Shown here: positions 8,567 to 16,137 of the stretch, piece by piece
How positions within the stretch are numbered: the first letter of the stretch is position 1
Layout of the letters: the number at the start of each line of letters is the position of its first letter
NCBI GenBank assembly: GCA_003162055.1
Contig: PMNA01000017.1
Coordinates: 62,001 to 126,000 of the forward strand
Direction: 5' to 3'
From: Actinomycetota bacterium
Lineage (GTDB): Bacteria > Actinomycetota > Thermoleophilia > Gaiellales > Gaiellaceae
Length of the DNA: 64,000 bases
Notes under the pieces: model-generated
The model's database searches: none
What the model was told of the DNA's origin: nothing
What the model saw: only the letters and a program-made list of their open reading frames with translations
Position numbers and translations under genes: made by a program

Positions 8567-10765
8567 CTATTCCGCGGCGGCCGGTTGGGCATTTTGCGAG
8601 CGCGTGGGAAACTCGAACTCGATTTGTCCTTCGGCGTTCAAGACGAGGCGCGCGCGAAAATGTTTGCCGCCTCGGCTTCGGAATCCAGATATTACGTCAT
8701 TTGTACGTCCCTGTGCAAGTAGTTGTCGGGCGATCTCGGGCGTAATTGAGCGCCCGGCCACCTTTTTCCAGATTACGAAGCCGCAGCCGGTTTCCTCCCG
8801 GCTCTTCCAACTCGTACATCCGTAAGCACGCGAGTTTTCGCGGATGATCTCGCCCGTTTCGGCGCCGCAACGCGGGCAGGGGCCCAATTCGACCCTTTCG
8901 GGACGTAGTTTTTCCTTGTCCAGCGCGGCGATCTTCTCGACTGTCTCGCGCGTGAAGCGCTCGATCTCGTCCATGAAAACCGCCCGATCGCCCGAGCCGT
9001 GCTCGATGTCGCCGAGGCGCTTTTCCCAGCTGCCGGTCAGCTCGGCCGAGGTGAGCGGATGCGCGTCAAGCATCGTGATTACCTGCAGGCCTTTCGGCGT
9101 GGGCTGCAACTCCTTGCCCGCGCGCTCGATGTACTCGCGCCGGATCAGCGTCTCGATCGTCTCGGCTCGCGTCGCCGGCGTGCCCAGGCCGCCCTCCTTC
9201 ATTGCCTCGCGCAGTTCCTCGTCGTCGATCAGCTTGCCTGCTGTCTCCATCGCCATCAGCAGCGTGGCCTCGTTGTAGCGCGGCGGCGGCTTCGTCTCCT
9301 TGGCCTCGCTCTCGGCGCTCTTGCAGAGCACCTTCTGACCCTCGCTCAGAGCCGGGAGCTCGCCGCTCTCGCCGTCTTCGTCCTCGCCTTCGGCCGTGCG
9401 GCCGCTACCGGTCGCGCTTTGGCCGTAGACGGCGCGCCAGCCCGGCTCGAGCGTGACCTTGCCGCGGGTGCGGAACCGCTCGCTCTCGACCTCGGTGACG
9501 ATGGTCGTATTGGCGTAGCGCGCCGGCGGATGGAAAGCGGCCAGGAAGCGCTTCGCGATGAGATCGAAGATGCGCCGCTCGTCGTCGGAGAAAGCCTCGA
9601 TGTCGTGCTCGACATTGGTCGGGATGATGGCGTGGTGATCGGTGATCTTGGCGTCGTTGACGACCCGCCCCAACGGCAGCTCCTCCAGGTGAAGAACGAA
9701 TCGCGCCCCCTCGGCGTACTCGTGGATCGACTCCAGCGTGGCGGCCGTAGGCTTGAGCAGAGACACCATGTCGCCAGAGAGGTAGCGCGAGCTGGTACGC
9801 GGATAGGTGATCGCTTTCTTGCTCTCGTAGAGCGACTGCGCCGCCCTGAGCGTCCTCTGGGCCGAGAAGCTGAAGCGACGGTTGGCGTCGCGCTGCAGTG
9901 AGGTGAGGTCGTAGAGGAGCGGTGCGCGCTCGCTTGCTTCCTTGCGCTCGACCGAGGCGACCACGCCTTCTGCGCCGGCCACCTTGTCGGCAATGGACTG
10001 GGCCCGCTCTCCTTCCAGGATCCTCGTCTCGTCGCCCTCGAACCAGAGGCCCTGATAGCCGAGGTCAAAATCCGCATGAACGAGCCAGTAGGGCTCGGAA
10101 ACGAAGGCCTGGATCTCGCGCTCGCGGGCCACGATCATCGCCAGCGTCGGCGTCTGGACCCGGCCTAGCGAAACGACGCCGCCAACCCAGGCGCGACCGC
10201 GAATCGTGGCTGCGCGAGTGGCGTTCATGCCGACCATCCAGTCGGCCTCGGAGCGCGAGCGGGCGGCGGCCTCGAGCGAGCTCATCTGCTCGCCGGGGCG
10301 CAGGCTCTCGAAGCCCGCGCTGATCGCCTGCCTGGTCATGCTCGAGATCCAAAGGCGCTGGACGGGCTTCGGCTTTGCCCCGCGCGACTCGAGATAGACC
10401 TCGTTGAGGTAAGCGAAGATCAGTTCGCCCTCGCGCCCGGCATCACAGGCGTTGATCACATTGTCGACGTCATCGCGCTTGATCAGCTTGAGCACGACGT
10501 TGAGCTGCTTCTTGGACTTCGAATCGCGCGGCTTCAGCTTGAAGGCCTCCGGCACGATCGGGAGATCGGCCATTCGCCAGCGCTTGAAGCGCTCGTCGTA
10601 ATCCTCCGGGGTGGCGAGCTCCACCAGGTGCCCGACCGCCCAGGTGACGATGTGGGTGTCGGACTCGAGATAGCCCTCGGATTTGGCGAAGGTGCCCGGA
10701 AGCGCGCCGGCCAGATCACGGCCGACGGACGGTTTTTCAGCGATGACGAGTGTCTTCGAACTCAT
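8567..10765 (-). CDS. topB: Type IA DNA topoisomerase III
   Basis: 732 residues. The Toprim domain opens with LVIAEKPSVGRDLAG and holds ACDAGREGELIF (about 106-117). The active-site tyrosine is Tyr321 in AITYPRTSSRYLS. The C-terminus has a zinc-ribbon-like block (GPCPRCGAETG ... YGCTSWKSREETGCG) and a topoisomerase C-terminal repeat. It relaxes or decatenates DNA through single-strand passage. TopB rather than TopA architecture is shown by the N-terminal sequence and the SLYESKKAITYPRTSS form. The gene stands alone between the sigma factor and the divergent deacetylase; it may have been acquired, since many actinobacteria manage with TopA only. Confidence 0.92.
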   Translation of the reverse strand: MSSKTLVIAEKPSVGRDLAGALPGTFAKSEGYLESDTHIVTWAVGHLVELATPEDYDERFKRWRMADLPIVPEAFKLKPRDSKSKKQLNVVLKLIKRDDVDNVINACDAGREGELIFAYLNEVYLESRGAKPKPVQRLWISSMTRQAISAGFESLRPGEQMSSLEAAARSRSEADWMVGMNATRAATIRGRAWVGGVVSLGRVQTPTLAMIVAREREIQAFVSEPYWLVHADFDLGYQGLWFEGDETRILEGERAQSIADKVAGAEGVVASVERKEASERAPLLYDLTSLQRDANRRFSFSAQRTLRAAQSLYESKKAITYPRTSSRYLSGDMVSLLKPTAATLESIHEYAEGARFVLHLEELPLGRVVNDAKITDHHAIIPTNVEHDIEAFSDDERRIFDLIAKRFLAAFHPPARYANTTIVTEVESERFRTRGKVTLEPGWRAVYGQSATGSGRTAEGEDEDGESGELPALSEGQKVLCKSAESEAKETKPPPRYNEATLLMAMETAGKLIDDEELREAMKEGGLGTPATRAETIETLIRREYIERAGKELQPTPKGLQVITMLDAHPLTSAELTGSWEKRLGDIEHGSGDRAVFMDEIERFTRETVEKIAALDKEKLRPERVELGPCPRCGAETGEIIRENSRAYGCTSWKSREETGCGFVIWKKVAGRSITPEIARQLLAQGRTNDVISGFRSRGGKHFRARLVLNAEGQIEFEFPTRSQNAQPAAAE

Positions 10766-10979
10766 ATTCCTCGTGTGACACCTTATCGGAGCGATCCGAG
10801 GTCACTTGAGAGACGACCCGGCGGCGAGTCTCGAGCCGTCGCTTGTTATCTGGCCTGCACCAGTAAGACCGAAACCGGCTCTACCGGGTTAGAATCGGCT
10901 TCTCGCTCGGGCAACCCGCTCACGCGCGAAGAGAAGTCGCCGGTACAGGCCGAATCTGGAGGGCCGCGCCATCAAAGCC

Positions 10980-11861
10980 TTGATCAACGAAGAGGACGTT
11001 CGCCTTCACATCGCGCCGGAGTATCACCCCGAGTCGCAGATGCGGCTGGAGGTTCTCCTTCCCGTCGCCGAGCACATCACGGCCGAGCCCGCCACGCGGG
11101 AAGATCTGGAGCGCGTTCACACGCCCGCGTACCTCGACAGCCTGTTCGCTGAGACCACAGAGACGCGGTGGATCGATTTCGACACTTACGTCACTCCTAC
11201 CACCGCGAAGGCCGCCAAGCTCGCCGCCGGGATCACGATAGAGGCCGTGCGCCGCGGCGGTTTCGCGCTCGTTCGCCCGCCCGGCCATCACGCCTCGCGT
11301 GAGAAGGCGATGGGCTTCTGCCTGATCAATAACATCGCCGTCGCCGCGCGCCACGCGCAGGCCGAGCTGGGGCTCAAGCGGGTTGCGATTCTCGACTGGG
11401 ACATTCATCACGGGAACGGGACCGAGGCGATCTTCTGGGACGATCCGAGCGTTCTCTACGTGTCGCTTCACGCCTGGCCCTACTACCCCGGAACCGGCGG
11501 GCCGAGCCCCAAGACGTCGAGCGGCGAAGACATCCCCGGTGGCGAGAATCCAACGACGCTGAACATTCCCCTTCCGGGCGGCACCGGCGACCGTTCCTAT
11601 CTTGAGGCGTTCGAGCAGATCGCCTACCCGGCGGTCGAAGCCTTCTCGCCCGAGCTCGTTCTGGTGTCGATCGGTTACGACGCTCACCGAGACGATCCGC
11701 TCTCGCCGACCATGCTCACCGACCGAGCCTTCTACCAACTCGCAAGCCGAACCGCGAGCCTCTGCCCGAAAGTCGCCGCCGTGCTCGAGGGTGGCTACAA
11801 CCTCCACTCCCTACCGCGCCTCGTCGAGATAACGGTCGAGGGCTTCAACAATCCTTCCTGA
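10980..11861 (+). CDS. Histone deacetylase superfamily protein (AcuC/acetylpolyamine amidohydrolase-like)
   Basis: 293 residues with the arginase/deacetylase fold signatures: [13 protein letters not shown] at the start, [20 protein letters not shown] (catalytic His-His at about 103-104) and [13 protein letters not shown] (zinc-binding Asp141 and His143). These zinc enzymes remove acyl groups from lysine or polyamines, and the exact substrate cannot be read from sequence. The tracked start is TTG at 10980. A strong GGAGG (10958-10962) is ideally spaced instead for an in-frame ATC at 10971, giving three extra residues, so the true start is unsettled. It is transcribed divergently from topB. Confidence 0.88.
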   Translation: MINEEDVRLHIAPEYHPESQMRLEVLLPVAEHITAEPATREDLERVHTPAYLDSLFAETTETRWIDFDTYVTPTTAKAAKLAAGITIEAVRRGGFALVRPPGHHASREKAMGFCLINNIAVAARHAQAELGLKRVAILDWDIHHGNGTEAIFWDDPSVLYVSLHAWPYYPGTGGPSPKTSSGEDIPGGENPTTLNIPLPGGTGDRSYLEAFEQIAYPAVEAFSPELVLVSIGYDAHRDDPLSPTMLTDRAFYQLASRTASLCPKVAAVLEGGYNLHSLPRLVEITVEGFNNPS

Positions 11862-11928
11862 AGACCTGTCCCATTAGGGAGGTGGGGCGCGCCCGAGGTG
11901 GTGCGGCTAGAAAGCCCTCAGACAAGCT

Positions 11929-11950
11929 GCGACCGGCTTTCGCCGGTCGC
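11929..11950. terminator. Perfect hairpin downstream of the deacetylase gene
   Basis: GCGACCGGC and GCCGGTCGC form a nine-base-pair stem with a TTTC loop, about 70 bases after the deacetylase stop and before the convergent response-regulator gene. It may serve both strands. The rest of the 195-base gap shows nothing else. Confidence 0.5.
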
Positions 11951-12056
11951 GCTCGCCAATCATTGCAGCCATCCCGTTAGTCAGATCATCGGACATTGCC
12001 TCGGGTGAGCGCATCCCCCTCGCCTCCCTCGGAACGAGTGATTTTTCGGGTCGAAT

Positions 12057-12695
12057 TTAGGCGCGAGCGCGAGAGAGCGCCTCGAGCGCCTGACGCCGCG
12101 ACGACACGCCGAGCTTGTGCAGCAGGCTCTTGACGTGCGAGCGCACCGTGTGCTCGGAGATGAAGAGGCGGTGGGCGATCTCCTCGGTGCTCAGATGCTC
12201 GTCGAGGAGAAGAAGCACTTCGAGCTCGCGGGCCGACAGGAGCGACGAGATCTCATCCGGCACGGCGTGGTCGCGGCCTTCGCGCACCTGCTCGAGCAGG
12301 CGACGCGCGATCGAGCCCGAGAGCGCAGCTTCGCCGTTGACCACTCCGCGCAGGAACTCGACGATGCGGGAGGGCGGCTCGGTCTTGAGCAGGTATCCGG
12401 AGGCGCCGCCCTTGATCGCGCGAAGAAGGTTCTCTTCGGTGCCCGAAGCCGTGAGCACCACGACCTCGGAGCCGGGCGCGACCCTGCGAATCTCAGGTAG
12501 TGCCTCGAGCCCACTCATTCCGGGCATCGAGAGATCGAGCAGCACGAGATCCGGTTGCTGCTTGGCGGCCTGCTTGATCGCCTCGTCGCCGCTGGAGGCC
12601 TGGGCGACTATTTCGAAGCCGTGCTGCGTGAGCAACGACGCAAGCGCTTCTTGCGTCAGGGGGTGATCGTCAACGATGAGTACACGCTCAGACAT
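12057..12695 (-). CDS. NarL/FixJ-type two-component response regulator
   Basis: 212 residues from the ATG at 12695, nine residues inside the tracked ORF. The receiver domain has the acidic pair VDDHP and phospho-acceptor Asp54 (LVLLDLSMPGMSG), the conserved LTASG threonine/serine position and the KTEPP lysine. The C-terminal LuxR HTH covers about 148-205 (SARELEVLLLLDEHLSTEEI). It is divergent from a histidine kinase whose DHp type (HisKA_3) normally pairs with NarL regulators, so the two are almost certainly partners. The dyad between them is a likely autoregulatory site. Confidence 0.93.
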   Translation of the reverse strand: MSERVLIVDDHPLTQEALASLLTQHGFEIVAQASSGDEAIKQAAKQQPDLVLLDLSMPGMSGLEALPEIRRVAPGSEVVVLTASGTEENLLRAIKGGASGYLLKTEPPSRIVEFLRGVVNGEAALSGSIARRLLEQVREGRDHAVPDEISSLLSARELEVLLLLDEHLSTEEIAHRLFISEHTVRSHVKSLLHKLGVSSRRQALEALSRARA

Positions 12696-12703
12696 TGTCC
12701 CGT

Positions 12704-12737
12704 CCCTTATCGGCAGCCGCATTGTTGCCGAAAAGGG
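12704..12737. promoter_or_regulatory. 12-bp inverted repeat between response regulator and kinase genes
   Basis: CCCTTATCGGCA and TGCCGAAAAGGG are reverse complements with one mismatch in 12 and a 10-base spacer. The dyad fills most of the 47-base gap between the two divergent start codons, which is where an autoregulatory operator would lie. A role as the binding site of the neighbouring regulator is inference. Confidence 0.5.
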
Positions 12738-12742
12738 GATAC

Positions 12743-14134
12743 GTGGACGCCGTGCGGCAACAAAACGAGAGCGCTCTTCATTCCTGGCTCGCCGGAGAAT
12801 TCCTGCTTATCGCGCTTCTCAGCGCGGCGCTGGCGCTCTGGGGCGCCTACCCGAGCCTGCCTAGCAGCTTCGACCTCCCAAGCCTTCTTCTCGCCCTAAA
12901 TACCGCGATTGCGCTCACATCGGTGCTGGTAGCGGTACTGACCGGCGTTCGCTTCTCGGTCGACTCGAGCCGCATGGATCTGCTTCTCTGCGCGGGCTTC
13001 AGCGTCGCGGCGATATCGATTTTCGCTTTCGAGATCGCGCCGACGCTCGGTGGATCGGCGATCGGCAAGCCCGAGACCTGGGCCAGTCTGATTGCGCGGA
13101 TCATTTCGGCCGTCCTGATCACCGGGGCAGCCTTCGCCCGCGGGCAGGTGCGCAAGCCCGACCGGGCGCTGCCGACGACACTCGGCGCCTGTTCGCTCGC
13201 GCTACTCGTTATCTGGAGCGGCACACGCGCGCTCGTCCAGGCGGTGGGCGACGCCGGGAGCACGAACGGATCCGAGCTACCGATGACAATCGCCTTCGCG
13301 CTGCTCGCGCTGCTCTATCTGGGAGCCATGGTGGGCTTTGGACTGCGCTTCCGGCGCTGGCTGGAGGATCTGGACAGCTGGCTGGCACTGGCGGCCACCC
13401 TATGGCTGTTCTCGAGCCTCAACTTCGTTTTCAGGCCGATTCTGCCCGGAGACCAAGCGGCGCTCGGCGATTTCCTGCGCCTGCTTGCCTGCGTCCTGCT
13501 GGTTGTCGGCGTCTGGCGAGGAATTCGCGAGGCGGAGTTCGGTCGTGCGGTCTCGGAGGAGAGAGCCAGAGTTGCGGGCGAGATCCACGATGGACTAGCT
13601 CAGTACCTGTTCGCGCTCTCTACGCACCTGAACATGCTCCGGGCCGGCGGCGATCTCGAAACCATCCTCCCGCGGCTGGAGGAAGTCGCCGGGCTCGCCC
13701 AGCAGGAGGCTCGCTTCGCGGTGCTCGCGCTTTCCTCGGCCGGCGGGAGCGCGCCCTTCGACGCCGCTTTGCGCCGCTACGTGGAATTCCTCTGCGCCGA
13801 CGGTGTGCTCGAGGTGGATGTCGAGATAGATTCGGACATCCGTCTGGCTCCCGACGAGCAGATCGAAATCTTCCGCATCGTCCAGGAAGGACTGGCGAAC
13901 GTGCGCAAGCACGCCAACGCCAACTGGGCGGAGGTGAAGATCTCAGAGAGCGGCGGCAAGCGCACCGTGGTCGTCCGCGACGACGGCGACGGACTGAGCG
14001 AGGATGAGACCGAGCCCACTGCCGGGCAGGGCCTGAAGAACATGCGCAGGAGAGCTGGTTCGATCGGCGCCGATTTCACCGTCTCGAGCAAGCCCGGGGT
14101 TGGCACGACGCTCGAAGTCGCACTCAGAGCCTGA
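12743..14134 (+). CDS. Membrane histidine kinase, NarL-partner type (HisKA_3)
   Basis: 463 residues from a GTG at 12743 behind AAAGGGG; the tracked TTG start at 12695 overlaps the divergent gene. Roughly eight hydrophobic segments fill residues 20-270. The dimerisation/phosphoacceptor helix follows (RARVAGEIHDGLAQYLFALS, with the acceptor His), then a HATPase domain (IVQEGLANVRKHANAN as N box, VVRDDGDGLSEDE as G1, GQGLKNMRRRAGSIG as G2). It autophosphorylates and passes phosphate to the divergent regulator. The membrane region gives no recognisable ligand. Confidence 0.92.
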   Translation: MDAVRQQNESALHSWLAGEFLLIALLSAALALWGAYPSLPSSFDLPSLLLALNTAIALTSVLVAVLTGVRFSVDSSRMDLLLCAGFSVAAISIFAFEIAPTLGGSAIGKPETWASLIARIISAVLITGAAFARGQVRKPDRALPTTLGACSLALLVIWSGTRALVQAVGDAGSTNGSELPMTIAFALLALLYLGAMVGFGLRFRRWLEDLDSWLALAATLWLFSSLNFVFRPILPGDQAALGDFLRLLACVLLVVGVWRGIREAEFGRAVSEERARVAGEIHDGLAQYLFALSTHLNMLRAGGDLETILPRLEEVAGLAQQEARFAVLALSSAGGSAPFDAALRRYVEFLCADGVLEVDVEIDSDIRLAPDEQIEIFRIVQEGLANVRKHANANWAEVKISESGGKRTVVVRDDGDGLSEDETEPTAGQGLKNMRRRAGSIGADFTVSSKPGVGTTLEVALRA

Positions 14135-14140
14135 GAGTTG

Positions 14141-14166
14141 GAGAGCCCCCGCGTGCGAGGGCTCTC
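14141..14166. terminator. Bidirectional hairpin between the kinase gene and rnpB
   Basis: GAGAGCCC and GGGCTCTC form a perfect eight-pair stem with a 10-base loop, lying between the kinase stop (14134) and the 3' end of RNase P RNA (14171). It probably ends both convergent transcripts. Confidence 0.6.
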
Positions 14167-14170
14167 TGTA

Positions 14171-14504
14171 GCAGGCCTGTAAGCCGGATTCTGTCGAGGG
14201 TGACCATCCATCTAGGCCGCCGGTTGCCCGGCGGCTCCAGCGGCGCACCCGGTCCCTGGGCGGGCCACCTGAGCGGGACCTGCTTCGCCTTGCACCGAAC
14301 GGGGTTTGGCTAGCCACCGCGTCACCACGGTGCTGGTGAGCTCTTACCCCACCTTTTCACCCTTACCGCCGGTTGCCCGGAGGCGGTGTCCTTTCTGTGC
14401 CACTTTCCGTCGGCTTTCGCCGCCTGGGATTTCCCCAGCGTTCTGCCCTACGGTGTCCGGACTTTCCTCGAACCGCCGAAGCGGCTCGCGGTCACCCGGC
14501 CTGC
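14171..14504 (-). ncRNA. rnpB: RNase P RNA, bacterial type A
   Basis: The minus strand holds the conserved 5' core GAGGAAAGTCCGGACACC followed by GTAGGGCAGAACGCTGGG, and the 3' core GGATGGTCACCCTCGACAGAATCCGG with a terminal ACAGGCCTGC. The ends pair as helix P1 (GCAGGCC with GGCCTGC), which sets the limits to about 14504 and 14171, a length near the family norm. It is the catalytic RNA of tRNA 5' maturation. Its 5' end overlaps the last 13 bases of the zinc-ribbon ORF. Transcription runs on from lexA or from a promoter inside that ORF. Confidence 0.95.
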
Positions 14505-14692
14505 GACTCGCAGTTTAGCGCCGTGCCGCCCGACGCCAGGAGCTCCGGCCAGACCGAGCCGCACTCGGGACAGACAACGTCCGCCCCTTGGTGGAGTACG
14601 AACTCGCCGCAGACCAGGCACTCCAAGCTGGCGCCGCGCGCCAGTGCGCAAAGCTCCTGCTCGAGCGTTCGATGAAGCAAGGTGATGGTCAT
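14492..14692 (-). CDS. Small zinc-ribbon protein
   Basis: 66 residues with two CxxC knuckles, Cys25/Cys28 (ECLVCGE) and Cys41/Cys44 (VCPECGS), enough for one zinc ion. The rest is not recognised. It lies 22 bases after the lexA stop and carries a GAGAG ribosome site, so it is probably cotranscribed with lexA. Its stop codon falls inside the 5' end of rnpB. Small ribbons of this kind are frequent in actinobacteria but have no assigned role. Confidence 0.6.
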   Translation of the reverse strand: MTITLLHRTLEQELCALARGASLECLVCGEFVLHQGADVVCPECGSVWPELLASGGTALNCESQAG

Positions 14693-14714
14693 GGGCTCTC
14701 TATACCCGTATACC

Positions 14715-15323
14715 TCACGTAAGCATCCTGAATACGCCGGTCACCTTGCCGAGAATCTGCACATAGTCGGCATAGATCGGTTCGAACGCGTCGTTCTCGG
14801 GCTGCAGGCGGACGCGCCCACTCTCCCGGAAGAAGCGCTTGACGGTAGCCTCGCCGGCCGACTCGTCCTCGCCGGCCAACGCGACGACTATCTCGCCGTT
14901 CTCGGCGCTCTCCTGCCGATGTACGACGAGGATGTCGCCATCGAGGATGCCGGCACCCGTCATCGAGTCGCCCTTGACGCGCAGTAGGAACTCCTCGCCC
15001 CCGCGCGAGAGCGGCTCGGGCACGGCCAGATAATCGTCGATGTTCTCCTCGGCGAGAAGCGGCGAGCCCGCTGCGACCTGCCCGAGGAGCGGAAGCTTGT
15101 GCTCCTCTCCGCGCTCGCGCGCGATCAACTCGAGCGCACGCGGCTTGGTCGGATCGCGCTTGAGCAGTCCCGCCCGCTCGAGGTTGGCGAGGTGGGCGTG
15201 CACGGTGGAGGGCGAGGCGAGCCCGACTGCCTGCCCGATCTCACGCACGGTCGGCGGATAACCGTGCTTCTCGACGTAGACGAGAAGGTAGTCCCAGATC
15301 TCTCTCTGTCGCGGCGTAAGCAA
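14715..15323 (-). CDS. lexA: LexA repressor
   Basis: 202 residues from a TTG start at 15323, chosen because AAGGAGG lies five bases upstream; the tracked ATG at 15371 would place the SOS box inside the coding region. The N-terminal winged HTH reads LTPRQREIWDYLL ... TVREIGQAVGLASPSTVHAHL. The Ala-Gly cleavage site is in GQVAAGSPLL, the catalytic serine in KGDSMTGAGI and the lysine in EATVKRFF. It represses the SOS regulon until RecA-stimulated self-cleavage. Its own promoter carries a LexA box, and ssb at 27 kb has another. Confidence 0.95.
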   Translation of the reverse strand: MLTPRQREIWDYLLVYVEKHGYPPTVREIGQAVGLASPSTVHAHLANLERAGLLKRDPTKPRALELIARERGEEHKLPLLGQVAAGSPLLAEENIDDYLAVPEPLSRGGEEFLLRVKGDSMTGAGILDGDILVVHRQESAENGEIVVALAGEDESAGEATVKRFFRESGRVRLQPENDAFEPIYADYVQILGKVTGVFRMLT

Positions 15324-15353
15324 GCGATCCTCCTTAGCGGGCTGACATATATC

Positions 15354-15367
15354 CGAACACCTGTTCG
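15354..15367. promoter_or_regulatory. LexA box (SOS operator) of lexA
   Basis: CGAACACCTGTTCG matches the Gram-positive SOS box CGAAC-N4-GTTCG with both half sites perfect. It lies 31 bases upstream of the TTG start and overlaps the expected transcription start of the promoter just upstream, which fits autorepression. Confidence 0.85.
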
Positions 15368-15373
15368 CCATGA

Positions 15374-15402
15374 AGGCTAGCGCTCCTTTCGGACGCAGTC
15401 AA
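15374..15402 (-). promoter_or_regulatory. Probable lexA promoter
   Basis: On the minus strand TTGACT (15402-15397), a 17-base spacer and TAGCCT (15379-15374) form a -35/-10 pair. The -35 is near consensus and the -10 weak. The predicted start falls in the LexA box. Confidence 0.5.
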
Positions 15403-15532
15403 CGGTCCGCGTGCGCACGAGCAGGCGCCTTCTCGGCGCACTGAGGCGATGCTGGAAAAGGAGGCGGTGGCTGTGGGGCCCGGGACAGTACTCGCGTACG
15501 GACAAGCTTCGCAGCCGCCGCGTTGTGTAGTC

Positions 15533-15650
15533 GGCCGCCGCAGTCGACATGCGCGGCTGCGGCTCACATAACGCCATCCCCCGGACATTCACACCGCGAA
15601 CACTGACCACAATCACGGTTAGCCGAGCGCGCTTCTGGGAGCAGGCGAGA
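15533..15650 (-). repeat. Recurrent structured intergenic element, copy A
   Basis: Read on the minus strand, CTGCTCCCAG, GGCTAACCG, GTGGTC and GTGAGCCGCAGCCGCG recur in the same order as in copy B (58899-59016) and partly copy C (41569-41625). A CCGCAG/CTGCGG stem is kept. It lies between the tRNA-Leu terminator hairpin and the lexA promoter. The ORFs drawn across it (15334..15588, 15377..15682) are not credible genes. Function unknown. Confidence 0.55.
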
Positions 15651-15690
15651 AATCCGCGCCAAAGGCGCGGTTCATCGCCCACTTAGTCCG

Positions 15691-15752
15691 CCGGCGAAAG
15701 TCACGGCCCGCCGGGCCGACTTTCGCCGGACCTGCGGGCCGACTTTCGCCGG
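15691..15752. terminator. REP-like hairpin after tRNA-Leu
   Basis: CCGGCGAAAGTC pairs with GACTTTCGCCGG over an inner GGCCC/GGGCC stem, and the right arm GGGCCGACTTTCGCCGG occurs a second time in tandem. It begins five bases after the tRNA 3' end, the position of a terminator. Relatives lie at 58000-58044 and 59060-59102. Confidence 0.6.
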
Positions 15753-15757
15753 ACGAG

Positions 15758-15843
<86 letters not shown>

Positions 15844-15884
15844 GTGGCGCTCGGGATTGTACCCGCTTCGCGCGGGTGATCCGA

Positions 15885-16109
15885 CTACTTGAGGAGCCGG
15901 AAGAGCGCGATCGTGTCGAGAAACCACACGAACGCGACGGCAATCGTCAGCCGGGTCAGGTTGCGCTCGACGATGTGGGTGCCGCCCTGTGAGGTCGGCG
16001 TGAAACCGAGCCCACCGAGACCGCCGTCGCGCCCGGAGTGCATGAGGATGAGCACGACCAGTCCGACCGAGACGCAGATATGAAAGGCGACAAGTAGTGC
16101 AACGAGCAT
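15885..16109 (-). CDS. secG: Preprotein translocase subunit SecG
   Basis: 74 residues with two membrane helices (LVALLVAFHICVSVGLVVLI and LTIAVAFVWFLDTIALF) joined by the glycine-rich loop typical of SecG (HSGRDGGLGGLGFT). It is the accessory subunit of the SecYEG channel in the inner membrane. It sits alone between tRNA-Leu and a glycosyltransferase gene on the same strand. Confidence 0.9.
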   Translation of the reverse strand: MLVALLVAFHICVSVGLVVLILMHSGRDGGLGGLGFTPTSQGGTHIVERNLTRLTIAVAFVWFLDTIALFRLLK

Positions 16110-16137
16110 AGGCGTGCCCGAGGATAGCAGCGCCGAC

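Noticed and set aside
15371-15371. ATG as lexA start (track)
   Set aside because: Would place the SOS box in codons 2-6; AAGGAGG before the TTG at 15323 is a far better start.
15334-15682. Two minus-strand ORFs upstream of lexA
   Set aside because: They translate the intergenic element and the lexA promoter; no ribosome site, and similarity to the tracked N-terminus at 58950 comes from the shared repeat, not from a protein.
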